35,704 nucleotides of DNA, taken from Treponema sp. UBA3819 (GTDB lineage: Bacteria; Spirochaetota; Spirochaetia; Treponematales; Treponemataceae). The notes under the pieces are model-generated. The model was given only the letters and a program-made list of their open reading frames with translations, searched no databases and was not told the DNA's origin. The DNA lies in assembly GCA_002369025.1 (NCBI GenBank), contig DFDV01000056.1, positions 1 through 35,704 of the forward strand. Reading direction: 5' to 3'. This document shows, in pieces, positions 1 to 7,113 of this stretch; positions within the stretch are counted from its first letter, which is position 1, and every line of letters starts with the position of its first letter. Both the position numbers and the translations under genes were made by a program.

Positions 1-1034
1 GTACGATTGACCCCAATGTGGGTGTTGTAGAACTGCCGGATGAGCGCCTGGATTTTATGGCCAGTGTATTCCAGCCAAAAAAGAAGATTCCCGCTACCGT
101 AGATTTTGTTGATATTGCGGGCCTCATAAAAGGTGCCTCCAAGGGCGAAGGACTGGGAAATCAGTTCCTGGCAAATATCCGTGAAACAAGCGTCATAGCC
201 CATGTCGTGCGCTGCTTTGACAATCCGGACATTCAGCATGTTCGCGACGATGCAAAGACAGAAGCTCCCATCGACCCGGAAAGCGACATCCTTACCATTA
301 ACTATGAACTTTGCCAGGCAGATCTGGATACAATCAACAAGCGTCAGGAAAAGGTAACCAAGCAGATTCGCGCAATGGGCAAGGAAGAAGAAAAGAAATT
401 TGCCGGCTACAAGAGTGCTGTGGAAAAAATTCTTCCCCTTTTGCAGGACGGAAAATGTGCCCGCATGGCAGAACTGACTGATGACGAAAAAGAAGGCATC
501 TACGACCTGCACCTGCTCACCATTAAGCCCCAGCTTTTTGTCTGCAATATTGATGAAGACACGATTGGTACTGGCAGCAATAAATATGTTGAAGCCGTAA
601 AGAAAATCGCTGCGGAAGAAAAAAGCGAAGTAATTGTAATCTGCGGTAAGTTTGAAAGCGACCTTGTTGAAATAACTGACGAAGCTGACCGCAAGGACTT
701 TATGGAAAGCGTTGGTCTCAAGGAAAGCGGTCTTGCCGTTATGGCCCGCGCAGCCTATCATCTGATGGGACTCCGCACCTTCTTTACGGGCGGTCCCGAT
801 GAGTGCCGCGCATGGACAATTCATGCCGGAGACAAGGCTCCTCAGGCGGCTGGCGTAATCCACACGGACTTTGAAAAAGGCTTTATCAAGGCTGAAGTCT
901 ACAGCGTGGAAGACCTGCGCAAGTACGGAAGCGAAGCTGAAATCAAGGCTGCCGGAAAGTACCGCCAGGAAGGCAAGGAGTATGTCGTTCAGGACGGCGA
1001 CTGCATGTTCTTCAAGTTCAATGTAACGAAGTAG
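1..1034 (+). CDS. ychF: Redox-regulated ATPase YchF (Obg-like), 5'-truncated by window edge
   Basis: This is the C-terminal ~343 residues of YchF/OLA1, a cytosolic P-loop NTPase of the Obg family that prefers ATP and associates with ribosomes. The reading frame is open from base 3 (TIDPNVGVVELPD), so the Walker A/G1 loop lies just outside the window; family members are about 365 residues. Visible are the G3 motif DIAG with GLIKGASKGEGLGNQFL, a central helical domain (about residues 110-170 of the fragment), the NIDE element in place of a GTP-specific NKxD, and a C-terminal TGS domain with FFTGGPDECRAWTI, GVIHTDFEKGFIKAEV and YVVQDGDCMFFKFNV. The stop codon at 1032-1034 is the first three bases of a tandemly duplicated 125-bp element. 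Family assignment is secure. Confidence 0.96.
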   Translation, partial: TIDPNVGVVELPDERLDFMASVFQPKKKIPATVDFVDIAGLIKGASKGEGLGNQFLANIRETSVIAHVVRCFDNPDIQHVRDDAKTEAPIDPESDILTINYELCQADLDTINKRQEKVTKQIRAMGKEEEKKFAGYKSAVEKILPLLQDGKCARMAELTDDEKEGIYDLHLLTIKPQLFVCNIDEDTIGTGSNKYVEAVKKIAAEEKSEVIVICGKFESDLVEITDEADRKDFMESVGLKESGLAVMARAAYHLMGLRTFFTGGPDECRAWTIHAGDKAPQAAGVIHTDFEKGFIKAEVYSVEDLRKYGSEAEIKAAGKYRQEGKEYVVQDGDCMFFKFNVTK

Positions 1035-1290
1035 AAAACTACCTCCTGTAGTTTTCTACTTCTAGAGAATATTCTGTTCACCTAAAGGCAAACAGAATAT
1101 TCTCTCTCAGTTTTCAGCCGCCGTCCTGGCGACTCAAATCTTTTATGGTTTCAGCCTAGAAAACTACCTCCTGTAGTTTTCTACTTCTAGAGAATATTCT
1201 GTTCACCTAAAGGCAAACAGAATATTCTCTCTCAGTTTTCAGCCGCCGTCCTGGCGACTCAAATCTTTTATGGTTTTAGCCTAGAAAACT
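1032..1290. repeat. 125-bp tandem duplication carrying two hairpins per unit
   Basis: Unit 1 (1032-1156) and unit 2 (1157-1281) match except for one base (C1152 versus T1277). A third start, TAGAAAACT, follows at 1282-1290, so the duplication is bounded by 9-bp direct repeats. Each unit has a perfect 11-bp stem with a 5-base loop (TAGAAAACTAC...GTAGTTTTCTA, 1032-1058 and 1157-1183), a perfect 15-bp stem with a 12-base loop (arms AGAGAATATTCTGTT and AACAGAATATTCTCT, 1064-1105 and 1189-1230) and a short CGCC/GGCG hairpin. The first three bases of unit 1 are the ychF stop codon. No long T-tract follows the stems, so simple intrinsic termination is not obvious; a 3'-UTR stability element or a dispersed palindromic element is possible. 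Confidence 0.95.
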
Positions 1291-1378
1291 GCCGTTTTTT
1301 TCAAATTTTTCAGTTTTTTTTCTGAAAATTTAGCCTGAAATGAAAAATCTCTGCCTATAAATAGGTGGAGGTTTTTTT

Positions 1379-2413
1379 ATGCATAAATCATATCTGTCTT
1401 TTTTTATGGTCGCTGTCCTTCTGGGCATCTTGTCTTCGTGTGCGGGAGTGCTTTCCTGTTCAAATGAAAGTAAGGCCGGAAAGGAATCCTTTACGATTCT
1501 CAACTGGAATCTGGAAACTTTTTTTGATGCCACTTTTGACGGTAACGAGTACACTGAGTTTAAGAACGGCAAGTCCGGCTGGTCACGCGAAAAATACGAA
1601 ACCCGTCTGGACAGGCTGGCATCGGTCATTAAGGCACTGGACGCTGACCTGCTTGTGTTTGAGGAGCTGGAAAAAGAAGAACAGCTTTACGACATCAGCA
1701 ACAGGCTGTCCGGCACCTTCAATTTTTCCAAACTCTATTCCCATGCTTTTTTTGCGGCGGACAAGGATTCTTCCATCGGCTGTGCAATTCTCTCCCGCCT
1801 TCCCATCGGAGAGATTTCCCTTCATTCAATTGATGTAAGGACATCAGAAAGCGACCAGCCTGCCATGAGGCCCATAATCCAGTTTTCAGTCTTTGCGGGC
1901 GGACAGGCAGAAAAAAAACTTGTTGTCTTTGCAAATCACTGGAAAAGCAAGGCGGGAGACACAGGCGGAGAAAGTGCGGCATGGCGTCTGCGTCAGGAAG
2001 AAGTGCTTACCCGCTGCATGCAGTCTGTTCTGGAAAAGTCAAATCTGCCGGTGCTTGCATGCGGAGACTTCAACATGGACATTCTGGAATTTTCACAGTA
2101 TGAAAAAGTGGCCGGAATCAGGGCAAACCTGCTCCTCCGTTCTTCAGACAAAATTGCAGGCGGGGGGCTGCCAGTCTATTCGCCCTGGTTTGATTCACAG
2201 GGAAATCTGACGGAGCCCGGAAGCTACTGGTATAACGACAAATGGGAGCGCATTGACAATTTCTTTTGCGCCGGGGAGGTCATGCTTTCATCTTTTTCTG
2301 CCTCCACCAATGGTCCCTGGGCAACAAGCACAGGTAAACCCGTCCGCTATCAGATGTACAATGGCGCCGGTTATTCCGATCATCTGCCTCTTGTCTGTAC
2401 GGTTTCTTTCTAA
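1379..2413 (+). CDS. Lipoprotein of the endonuclease/exonuclease/phosphatase superfamily
   Basis: A 344-residue protein with a lipoprotein signal peptide (hydrophobic residues 6-18, lipobox LSSC), so the mature protein is probably membrane-anchored outside the cytoplasm. The EEP (DNase I-like) fold is marked by LNWNLETFF near residue 42, the metal-binding glutamate in LVFEELE, a central NHWKSK, ACGDFNMDI (catalytic D and N), WERIDNFF and the terminal SDHLPLVC, whose Asp-His is catalytic. Substrate cannot be told: the fold covers secreted nucleases, sphingomyelinases and inositol phosphatases. The start is fixed by a strong AGGTGGAGG seven bases upstream. It is monocistronic and convergent with hsp20. 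Confidence 0.87.
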   Translation: MHKSYLSFFMVAVLLGILSSCAGVLSCSNESKAGKESFTILNWNLETFFDATFDGNEYTEFKNGKSGWSREKYETRLDRLASVIKALDADLLVFEELEKEEQLYDISNRLSGTFNFSKLYSHAFFAADKDSSIGCAILSRLPIGEISLHSIDVRTSESDQPAMRPIIQFSVFAGGQAEKKLVVFANHWKSKAGDTGGESAAWRLRQEEVLTRCMQSVLEKSNLPVLACGDFNMDILEFSQYEKVAGIRANLLLRSSDKIAGGGLPVYSPWFDSQGNLTEPGSYWYNDKWERIDNFFCAGEVMLSSFSASTNGPWATSTGKPVRYQMYNGAGYSDHLPLVCTVSF

Positions 2414-2442
2414 TTTTTTTAGCACCTTTCTGAGGTCTTTCC

Positions 2443-2477
2443 AAAAAAAATCCCCGCGCCCATATCGGGTACGGGGA
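2443..2477 (-). terminator. Rho-independent terminator of hsp20
   Basis: Read on the minus strand, the arms TCCCCG and CGGGGA (with an inner CCC/GGG pairing) form a GC-rich hairpin that runs directly into eight T residues (A-tract 2443-2450 on the plus strand). It lies 50 bp past the hsp20 stop. There is no T-tract in the plus direction, so it does not serve the convergent lipoprotein gene. Confidence 0.85.
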
Positions 2478-2526
2478 ATGTTGCCTATGCGGACAATGCA
2501 TTCAATGCAGGTAATACAGCCCAGCC

Positions 2527-2946
2527 TTATGCTGCAGTAATTGCAATTTTCTTGGGCTCGCTTACCGGTTTGCGGGGCATTACAACCGTAAGGACTCCGT
2601 TCTTAAAGCTTGCATTTACGCCCTCTGCGTTTACATCCTGAGGCAGTGTAAAGCGGCGGGTAAATGAATAGTTGCGGCGTTCGCGGATAAGCCATTCGCC
2701 CTGGTCAGCTTCTTTTTCATCTGACTTGTTTTCTGTGGTCTCTTCTGTGTGTGAAGAAATCGTCAGAACATCATCCTTCAGGCTCAGGTCTACATCATTT
2801 TCCGTTTTGCCGGGTAAATCCATATCCAGAACGTAAGAATCTTTTGTCTCCTTAACGTCTACACTGGGTACGCTAGCTGAATCAAATGACTTCTGGAAGA
2901 AGTCTCCATCGTTAAAAAGTCTGTTAAAAAGTGACAGTTCGTTCAT
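2527..2946 (-). CDS. Small heat-shock protein, Hsp20/alpha-crystallin family
   Basis: A 139-residue ATP-independent holdase chaperone that binds unfolding proteins in the cytoplasm. The alpha-crystallin domain runs from about residue 28 (PSVDVKETKDSYVLDMDLPG) through SLKDDVLTISSH and RERRNYSFTRRFTLPQDV to NASFKNGVLTVVMPRK, which has the GVLTV core; the C-terminal KKIAITA supplies an I-x-I-type oligomerisation motif. A charged stretch (about residues 77-88) sits in the L57 loop. I use the ATG at 2946: GAGGT lies five bases upstream, while a GTG start at 2958 would place the ribosome binding site inside the gene. The 5' region has a sigma-54-like promoter and a GGGGA/TCCCC hairpin upstream of the RBS. 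It is a single-gene unit with its own terminator. Confidence 0.94.
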   Translation of the reverse strand: MNELSLFNRLFNDGDFFQKSFDSASVPSVDVKETKDSYVLDMDLPGKTENDVDLSLKDDVLTISSHTEETTENKSDEKEADQGEWLIRERRNYSFTRRFTLPQDVNAEGVNASFKNGVLTVVMPRKPVSEPKKIAITAA

Positions 2947-3041
2947 GATATACCTCACATATTATTGTATAATGTTTCAGGGGAAAATCCCCATACGGTG
3001 TTCGGTTTCATACGAAATCTTCATCGTACACTTACTATATA

Positions 3042-3057
3042 GCAGAAAGCGTGCCAA
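3042..3057 (-). promoter_or_regulatory. Candidate sigma-54 (-24/-12) promoter of hsp20
   Basis: On the minus strand TTGGCACG (3057-3050), four bases and CTGC (3045-3042) reproduce the RpoN consensus TGGCACG-N4-TTGC with exact GG-to-GC spacing and one mismatch. Transcription would begin about 3031, leaving an 85-base leader before the hsp20 ATG. Sigma-54 promoters need an enhancer-binding activator; no such gene is in this window. Confidence 0.6.
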
Positions 3058-3072
3058 CTTTTAAAAATCTTG

Positions 3073-3098
3073 AGGGGGAGAGCCCTCCCCCTGGGCTC
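3073..3098. repeat. Two mutually exclusive overlapping hairpins
   Basis: An 8-bp stem AGGGGGAG/CTCCCCCT (3073-3092, loop AGCC) overlaps a 6-bp stem GAGCCC/GGGCTC (3080-3098). Both cannot form at once because they share 3080-3092. The C-rich sequence that follows to about 3160 looks like the rest of a dispersed intergenic element. Confidence 0.7.
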
Positions 3099-3501
3099 AG
3101 CCTTCCGCTTCGCTGCAGTCTTCGCCACACCCCCTTCTCCTAGGGCTATTTGCCCCTTTTTCAGCCCTAAAACCCCTGAAATTCTGTCTGAAATTGCTGT
3201 AAATGGTCACTTTCGGCCTTTTTTTTCCGCTTTTTTCGCACAATCGCTTTTACCCTCTGTCCCCTCATTTCTAAAGGTCATCTTTTCTGCCCATAAAGAG
3301 CCCAATTGTATCATTTTGCAACAGTTATTCTGTATCAAAATGACCCATGTTTGACTAACCATCAACCTCCAGCCGGGAAAAAATGTCCCATCCAGAAGAA
3401 AAATCATGGTGCCTGTGGGACGCTTTTTCGATAGACATGGCTTAAGACAGGCACTGCCTGCGCTTAGGGCTTGCGGATAATTGGCATACAAAGGCGTCTG
3501 C

Positions 3502-3526
3502 ACAAGATTTTAAAATATGCTATACT
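3502..3526 (+). promoter_or_regulatory. Extended -10 promoter giving a probable leaderless pth mRNA
   Basis: TGC-TATACT (3518-3526) is an extended -10 element located six bases before the pth ATG, with a weak -35 (TGCACA-like, about 16 bp upstream). The usual start point would fall on or next to the A of the ATG, and no Shine-Dalgarno sequence precedes that ATG. The same geometry occurs before the ATPase gene at 8610 and marR at 25608. Confidence 0.65.
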
Positions 3527-3532
3527 GGCCCT

Positions 3533-4186
3533 ATGATTTCTCTCGTTGCTTTTTTAGGAAACTATGGCCGCGAATATGAACAGACACGGCACAATGTGGC
3601 ATGGCAGTTTGCAGAGTCTCTGCCTTTTTATCAGAAATTCTCCTGGCAGGAAAAGTTTAAGGGAGACTACGCGGTAGCAGAACCTGCGGCACTGGCTGAA
3701 TGGTTTCAGCAGACGGGGCTTTTAACCACAAAAGACGGCGGCGCTGCCCCTCTGCCAAAGAATGCGCCGGACAAAATCTATTTTTTAAAGCCCCTTACCT
3801 ATATGAATTTGAGCGGAGAATCTATCGGCGAACTGGCACATTTTTTTAAGATTCCGCCGGAGCAGGTGCTTGTTGTTCACGATGAACTGGAACTTCCCCT
3901 GGGAACCCTGAGCCTCAAATGGTCAGGCGGTCTGGGCGGACATAATGGTCTCCGCTCCACAAAGGCTGTTCTGGGTACCGCAGATTTCTGGCGCCTGCGC
4001 TTCGGTCTGACTAAGCCTCAGAACAGGGATATCGCCGACTATGTCTTAAGTGCATTTACTGCGGAAGAAAGGCCTGTCCTGCATGCCGTATTTGAAGAAG
4101 GTGCAAAACTTTTTGCAAAACTTCTCCTTTCTTCCGATCCTAACCGGCTCATAGCGGAGTGGGGTAAAAAGAAGGTGGTCTCCTGA
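3533..4186 (+). CDS. pth: Peptidyl-tRNA hydrolase
   Basis: Cytosolic esterase that releases tRNA from prematurely dropped peptidyl-tRNA. At 217 residues it is longer than the usual ~190 because of an insertion at about residues 50-75 between the first beta-alpha unit and the FLKPLTYMN strand. Catalytic and binding residues are present: Asn10, His20 in TRHN, Met91-Asn92 in YMN, Asp117 in HDELELP and Asn138 in GGHNGLRS. The normally conserved LGNPG loop reads LGNYG here, an unusual Pro-to-Tyr change next to Asn10. The start is the only ATG preserving the N-terminal strand; it has no RBS, consistent with leaderless initiation. The stop overlaps the mazG start (TGATG), so the two are probably co-transcribed. 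Confidence 0.95.
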   Translation: MISLVAFLGNYGREYEQTRHNVAWQFAESLPFYQKFSWQEKFKGDYAVAEPAALAEWFQQTGLLTTKDGGAAPLPKNAPDKIYFLKPLTYMNLSGESIGELAHFFKIPPEQVLVVHDELELPLGTLSLKWSGGLGGHNGLRSTKAVLGTADFWRLRFGLTKPQNRDIADYVLSAFTAEERPVLHAVFEEGAKLFAKLLLSSDPNRLIAEWGKKKVVS

Positions 4187-4998
4187 TGGACGATGCAAGA
4201 AAAGAGACTGCCGAAGCCTTTGCCCGCCTCTACGACATAATGCGCACTCTGCGAGGTCCTGACGGCTGTCCCTGGGACAAAGACCAGACCTCTGTAGGAC
4301 TGCGTTATTCTTTGATGGAAGAATCGTTTGAAGCTATTGACGCAATTACAGGCGGAGACCCTGCTCATATCTGCGAAGAACTGGGTGACGTATTTTTTAA
4401 CGTGATTTTTCAGGCATACCTCTATGAGGAGACAGGCGACTTTACCGTAGCCCAGAGCCTCAATTCTATCTGCGACAAACTTATCCGCCGTCATCCCCAT
4501 GTTTTTGCCGGTAAGGAAGAAAAAAGCGGAGAATCCGCCTCACCTCTGACCATGAAAGATCTGCTGGGCCAGTGGGAAAATATCAAGGAAAATCTGGAAG
4601 GCCGCAAGGGAGACTCCGTTCTGGATACAGTACCCCAGGGCTTTCCTCCTCTTTTACGTGCCTGGAAAATGCTCAAAAAAGCTTCCAGAAAAGAAGGCAG
4701 CCGGCAGACCACTGCAGAAGCCTTTCAAGACCTGACCGAAAAAATACAGGCCCTGCCAGCCCGTGAGGAAGCCGTACAAAAAGAAAAGTCCAGCCCGGAC
4801 TCAGAAGCCTTTACCATGAGCGGCGGAAATGAAGCCGTGAATAAGGCGCAGCTTGAACTGGAAGCCGACATAGGCCAAGCCCTTTTTGCCCTTGTAAACT
4901 ATTCCCGCCTTGCCGGAGTAAATCCCGCCCTGGCACTGGACCGTGCAAACCGGGCTTTCTACCATCGCTTCACCGCCTGGGAAAAAGAAAAGAAGTAG
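4186..4998 (+). CDS. mazG: Nucleoside triphosphate pyrophosphohydrolase MazG
   Basis: A 270-residue all-alpha NTP-PPase that hydrolyses (d)NTPs to monophosphate and pyrophosphate, cleaning aberrant nucleotides and modulating stress signalling. The N-terminal domain has LRGPDGCPWDKDQT, the metal-binding EESFE (45-49) and EELGD (64-68), then IRRHPHVF. The second MazG domain (about 215-262) retains ELEADIGQALFALVNYSRLAG and ANRAFYHRF. A charged linker of roughly 30 residues (about 185-215) separates the halves. GAAGGTGG ending about seven bases before the ATG inside pth, plus the 1-bp TGATG overlap, indicates translational coupling. Length is close to the E. coli enzyme (263 residues). Confidence 0.95.
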   Translation: MDDARKETAEAFARLYDIMRTLRGPDGCPWDKDQTSVGLRYSLMEESFEAIDAITGGDPAHICEELGDVFFNVIFQAYLYEETGDFTVAQSLNSICDKLIRRHPHVFAGKEEKSGESASPLTMKDLLGQWENIKENLEGRKGDSVLDTVPQGFPPLLRAWKMLKKASRKEGSRQTTAEAFQDLTEKIQALPAREEAVQKEKSSPDSEAFTMSGGNEAVNKAQLELEADIGQALFALVNYSRLAGVNPALALDRANRAFYHRFTAWEKEKK

Positions 4999-5100
4999 GA
5001 CATGTGGCCAGCCCTGCAATCACTTTTGTGGCGAAAAAACATAGCCGGACGCTTGATTTTCAAGTGTAAAGCCTGTATAAGAAAGATAGGAAATGAGATA

Positions 5101-5469
5101 ATGAAAAAATTACTGCTTATGTGTCTGACTTTACTTTTACTCCTCTGGCAATCCTATGGCATCACATTGACAGACCATTCAAAAATAAAAGAATTATCCT
5201 CTTTCAGAATAATGGGAGCAATAGATTTACGCACGGAAAAAGATTATTCCGCAGAAGTAACATACAAATCCCTGAACCATGAAGGCGGAATGACAGTAAC
5301 TGTTCTGGAAATTCTAAAAAACGATGTGCAGAACAATACATCAGGAAAGTGGCTCTATGTTTTGCTGACATCTCCCATGTGGGTTGAAAGTGGCGAATGG
5401 ATAGAAAAGTACCATAAATTCTTAATTTTTCTTCCGAATGATATGCCTTGTTTTGATTTTGAGGAATAA
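5101..5469 (+). CDS. Small exported protein of unknown function
   Basis: I do not recognise this 122-residue protein. A signal peptide is clear: MKK then a run of leucines (residues 4-15), with likely cleavage near WQSYG-IT. The mature part (SSFRIMGAIDLRT, VTYKSLNHEGGMTVTVLEILKN, GKWLYVLLTSPMWVESGEWIEKYHKFLIFL) looks beta-rich, like a small secreted domain. The ATG at 5101 is preferred over the in-frame codon at 5002 because AGGA lies about nine bases upstream and the signal peptide starts there. Composition is more A/T-rich than mazG upstream, marking the start of the A/T-rich island. It converges on the broken GHMP kinase gene. Confidence 0.65.
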   Translation: MKKLLLMCLTLLLLLWQSYGITLTDHSKIKELSSFRIMGAIDLRTEKDYSAEVTYKSLNHEGGMTVTVLEILKNDVQNNTSGKWLYVLLTSPMWVESGEWIEKYHKFLIFLPNDMPCFDFEE

Positions 5470-5485
5470 AAAAACGAGGGAATTG

Positions 5486-6212
5486 TTAGTAAGGCCTGCG
5501 TAGATTTCTCAACTTCATTCGTGCATACAGGCAAATCCGGTCATACTGCTCGTCGATAGAACCTGTAGAAATGCCTGCAGAAATACCGCGCTTAAGTTTC
5601 CATGTGTAGTCAAGAAGCTTTCCGAACTCGTCAAGGGAAGTATTTTTATCTGTGAGGATTTTTTCAGCATCGTCAACAAGATGATACATTTCAATAAGCT
5701 GCTGAGTCTTATCCTTCATAGATTTTTCAGTGCCTTTCTGAATATCAGAAGAAAAGCGGCTGAAACCTGTAAAAAAGAGCATAAGGTGGTCGTTGAGATC
5801 TTTTTTTCGCTCTGGAGAAATAATTACAGGATTAACGCTGTAACCGTCGCGTGAAAAGTTGATTCTGTTGAAGCCGCCGAAAGAAGCCGCTATCTGATCC
5901 TGAATGCCACCTGCTTCCTTACAAAGTTCTCGCTCAAGGTAAATGGCATCGTCTTTCGTGCATATCAAGCCATTCCATAGCATTACGGATAGCCGGGTGC
6001 ACGATTTCTGAATTTGAGTTTACCTTTTCTTCCTTTGAGTAAGTAAGGTGGGTTTTATAATCGAAAAAAGGTGGCAGGTGGCGTACTGTTACGTAAGCAT
6101 ATTTGTCAAATGTTGTACTGAGTACAGCTCCACCGTGTTCATTAAAAAAGCCGTTAAAGTCTGTTCCGCCGCCAAAAAAGCTCATGCGGAAGGGTGTTTG
6201 TGTGATAATCAT
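5486..6212 (-). pseudogene. GHMP kinase (heptose-7-phosphate kinase-like), internal deletion and altered C-terminus
   Basis: Two abutting frames encode separate parts of one sugar-1-kinase-type GHMP protein. The 5' frame (6212-5934) gives MIITQTPFRMSFFGGGTDF through LTYSKEEKVNS to AMEWLDMHE and then goes out of frame; the other (5983-5486) resumes with DDAIYLERELCKEAGG, FGGFNRINFSRDGYSV, LMLFFTGFSRFSS and LLDYTWKLKRGIS. Missing between them is the segment that should carry the ATP-binding PxxxGLGSSSS loop (about 40 residues). The expected C-terminal GAxGGKLLGAGGGG motif is also replaced by an unrelated 16-residue tail. Without both motifs a kinase is not expected. Intact relatives (HddA type, ~330 residues) make phosphorylated heptose for surface polysaccharide. 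The start has GGAGG upstream and overlaps the preceding glycosyltransferase stop. Confidence 0.85.
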
Positions 6213-7036
6213 TGATTATTACCTCCAAAATTTTCTATCTGCTCAAGCAGATGATGATTGTTATATATTGACTCAAAATATTTTGCAGATTGCTGTTTTT
6301 GTGAATCTAAACCTCCACCAATGACGATAAATTCATATTTACCTTTCAGTAATGGCAAAACCTTTTGAACAAACCAAATAAGTCCATCTGTATTTTCAGA
6401 ACGTTTCCAGTAACCGTAAAACACAAACTGTTTTTTCTGTTCAACAGTTGCAGTGAAATCTACAGGTTTAAGATATTCGTTAGTATAAAATGCGTTTACA
6501 CCGTATACTCTGTTCAACAAATCCGCATCTTTTATTGATGGAACAAATACTTTTTCAAATGATCTTACTATTTTTCGCTCCGTTCCTGTCACCCATTTTG
6601 CCATGAGTGGATTTTTGCGGCTGAACTTCTGAAACATGACATCATGCATACGAAGGACTTTATGAGGGTGCTTAACATGTAGCGAATACAAAGCAACTTG
6701 AGAAAAATCAAAATACAGAATGTCATAATCGCTGGAAACGGATTGGATTTTATGCAAAATCTTACGATTAAAACGACGTGTAAAAAGCGGATGAATCCAA
6801 AAGCGTTTTATAAAGTCATAATGTTGTATTTGAAAATCGCATATATTTGCAATGCCATGATCAGATGTTAAAGAATCAGTATCAGAATAAATCTCACAAG
6901 AATGTTCAGGATAAGAAAAATACCAAACATCAACAATATATTTCTGCGACAATTCACGAATAGCATTAAGAGAAAACTGTTGTCCACCCGTCTTCTGACA
7001 CGGCGGAAAAGCTGTAATATATAAAATCCTTTTCAT
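6209..7036 (-). CDS. Glycosyltransferase family 4-like protein, lacking most of the C-terminal domain
   Basis: A 275-residue protein with the N-terminal half of a GT-B glycosyltransferase: MKRILYITAFPPCQKTGGQQFSLNAIREL (acceptor-domain start), FDFSQVALYSLHVKHPHKVLRMHDV, the hinge KVFVPSIKDADLLNRVYG and the start of the donor domain, FYGYWKRSENTDGLIWFVQKVLPLL and YEFIVIGGG. It then departs into an unrelated ~30-residue tail and stops, where full-length relatives (about 370-390 residues) continue with GFVxN and the E-x7-E donor-sugar motif. It is therefore probably non-functional. AAGGAGAC precedes the ATG. The stop overlaps the next broken gene by ATGA, so both once formed one unit. Confidence 0.7.
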   Translation of the reverse strand: MKRILYITAFPPCQKTGGQQFSLNAIRELSQKYIVDVWYFSYPEHSCEIYSDTDSLTSDHGIANICDFQIQHYDFIKRFWIHPLFTRRFNRKILHKIQSVSSDYDILYFDFSQVALYSLHVKHPHKVLRMHDVMFQKFSRKNPLMAKWVTGTERKIVRSFEKVFVPSIKDADLLNRVYGVNAFYTNEYLKPVDFTATVEQKKQFVFYGYWKRSENTDGLIWFVQKVLPLLKGKYEFIVIGGGLDSQKQQSAKYFESIYNNHHLLEQIENFGGNNQ

Positions 7037-7113
7037 AGAAAGGTCTCCTTACATTTTTTATGTAAGTCCTTTGCGACCATTTCTATTTTTAAGGGAAAAG
7101 ATAAAAATTATAA

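Larger units (their letters stand above)
3061..3532. other. 472-bp intergenic region between hsp20 and pth
   Basis: Apart from the hsp20 promoter at its left edge, overlapping inverted repeats at 3073-3098, a small CAGGCA/TGCCTG palindrome near 3451 and the pth promoter at its right end, I see nothing definite. The open frames here (3070-3354 plus, 3207-3503 minus) lack a ribosome binding site and any recognisable protein pattern. The C-rich stretch 3085-3160 resembles a dispersed intergenic repeat rather than coding sequence. Confidence 0.6.

Noticed and set aside
1032..1290. Possible CRISPR array because of repeated palindromes
   Set aside because: Only two 125-bp units with no variable spacers; the units are a contiguous tandem duplication.
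1365..1838. A second frame overlapping the EEP lipoprotein gene
   Set aside because: The overlapping 1379-2413 frame has the signal peptide, RBS and catalytic motifs; this one has none.
3070..3503. Open frames on both strands in the hsp20-pth gap
   Set aside because: No ribosome binding site, low-complexity or Pro/Ser/Phe-rich translation, and overlap with hairpins and promoter elements.
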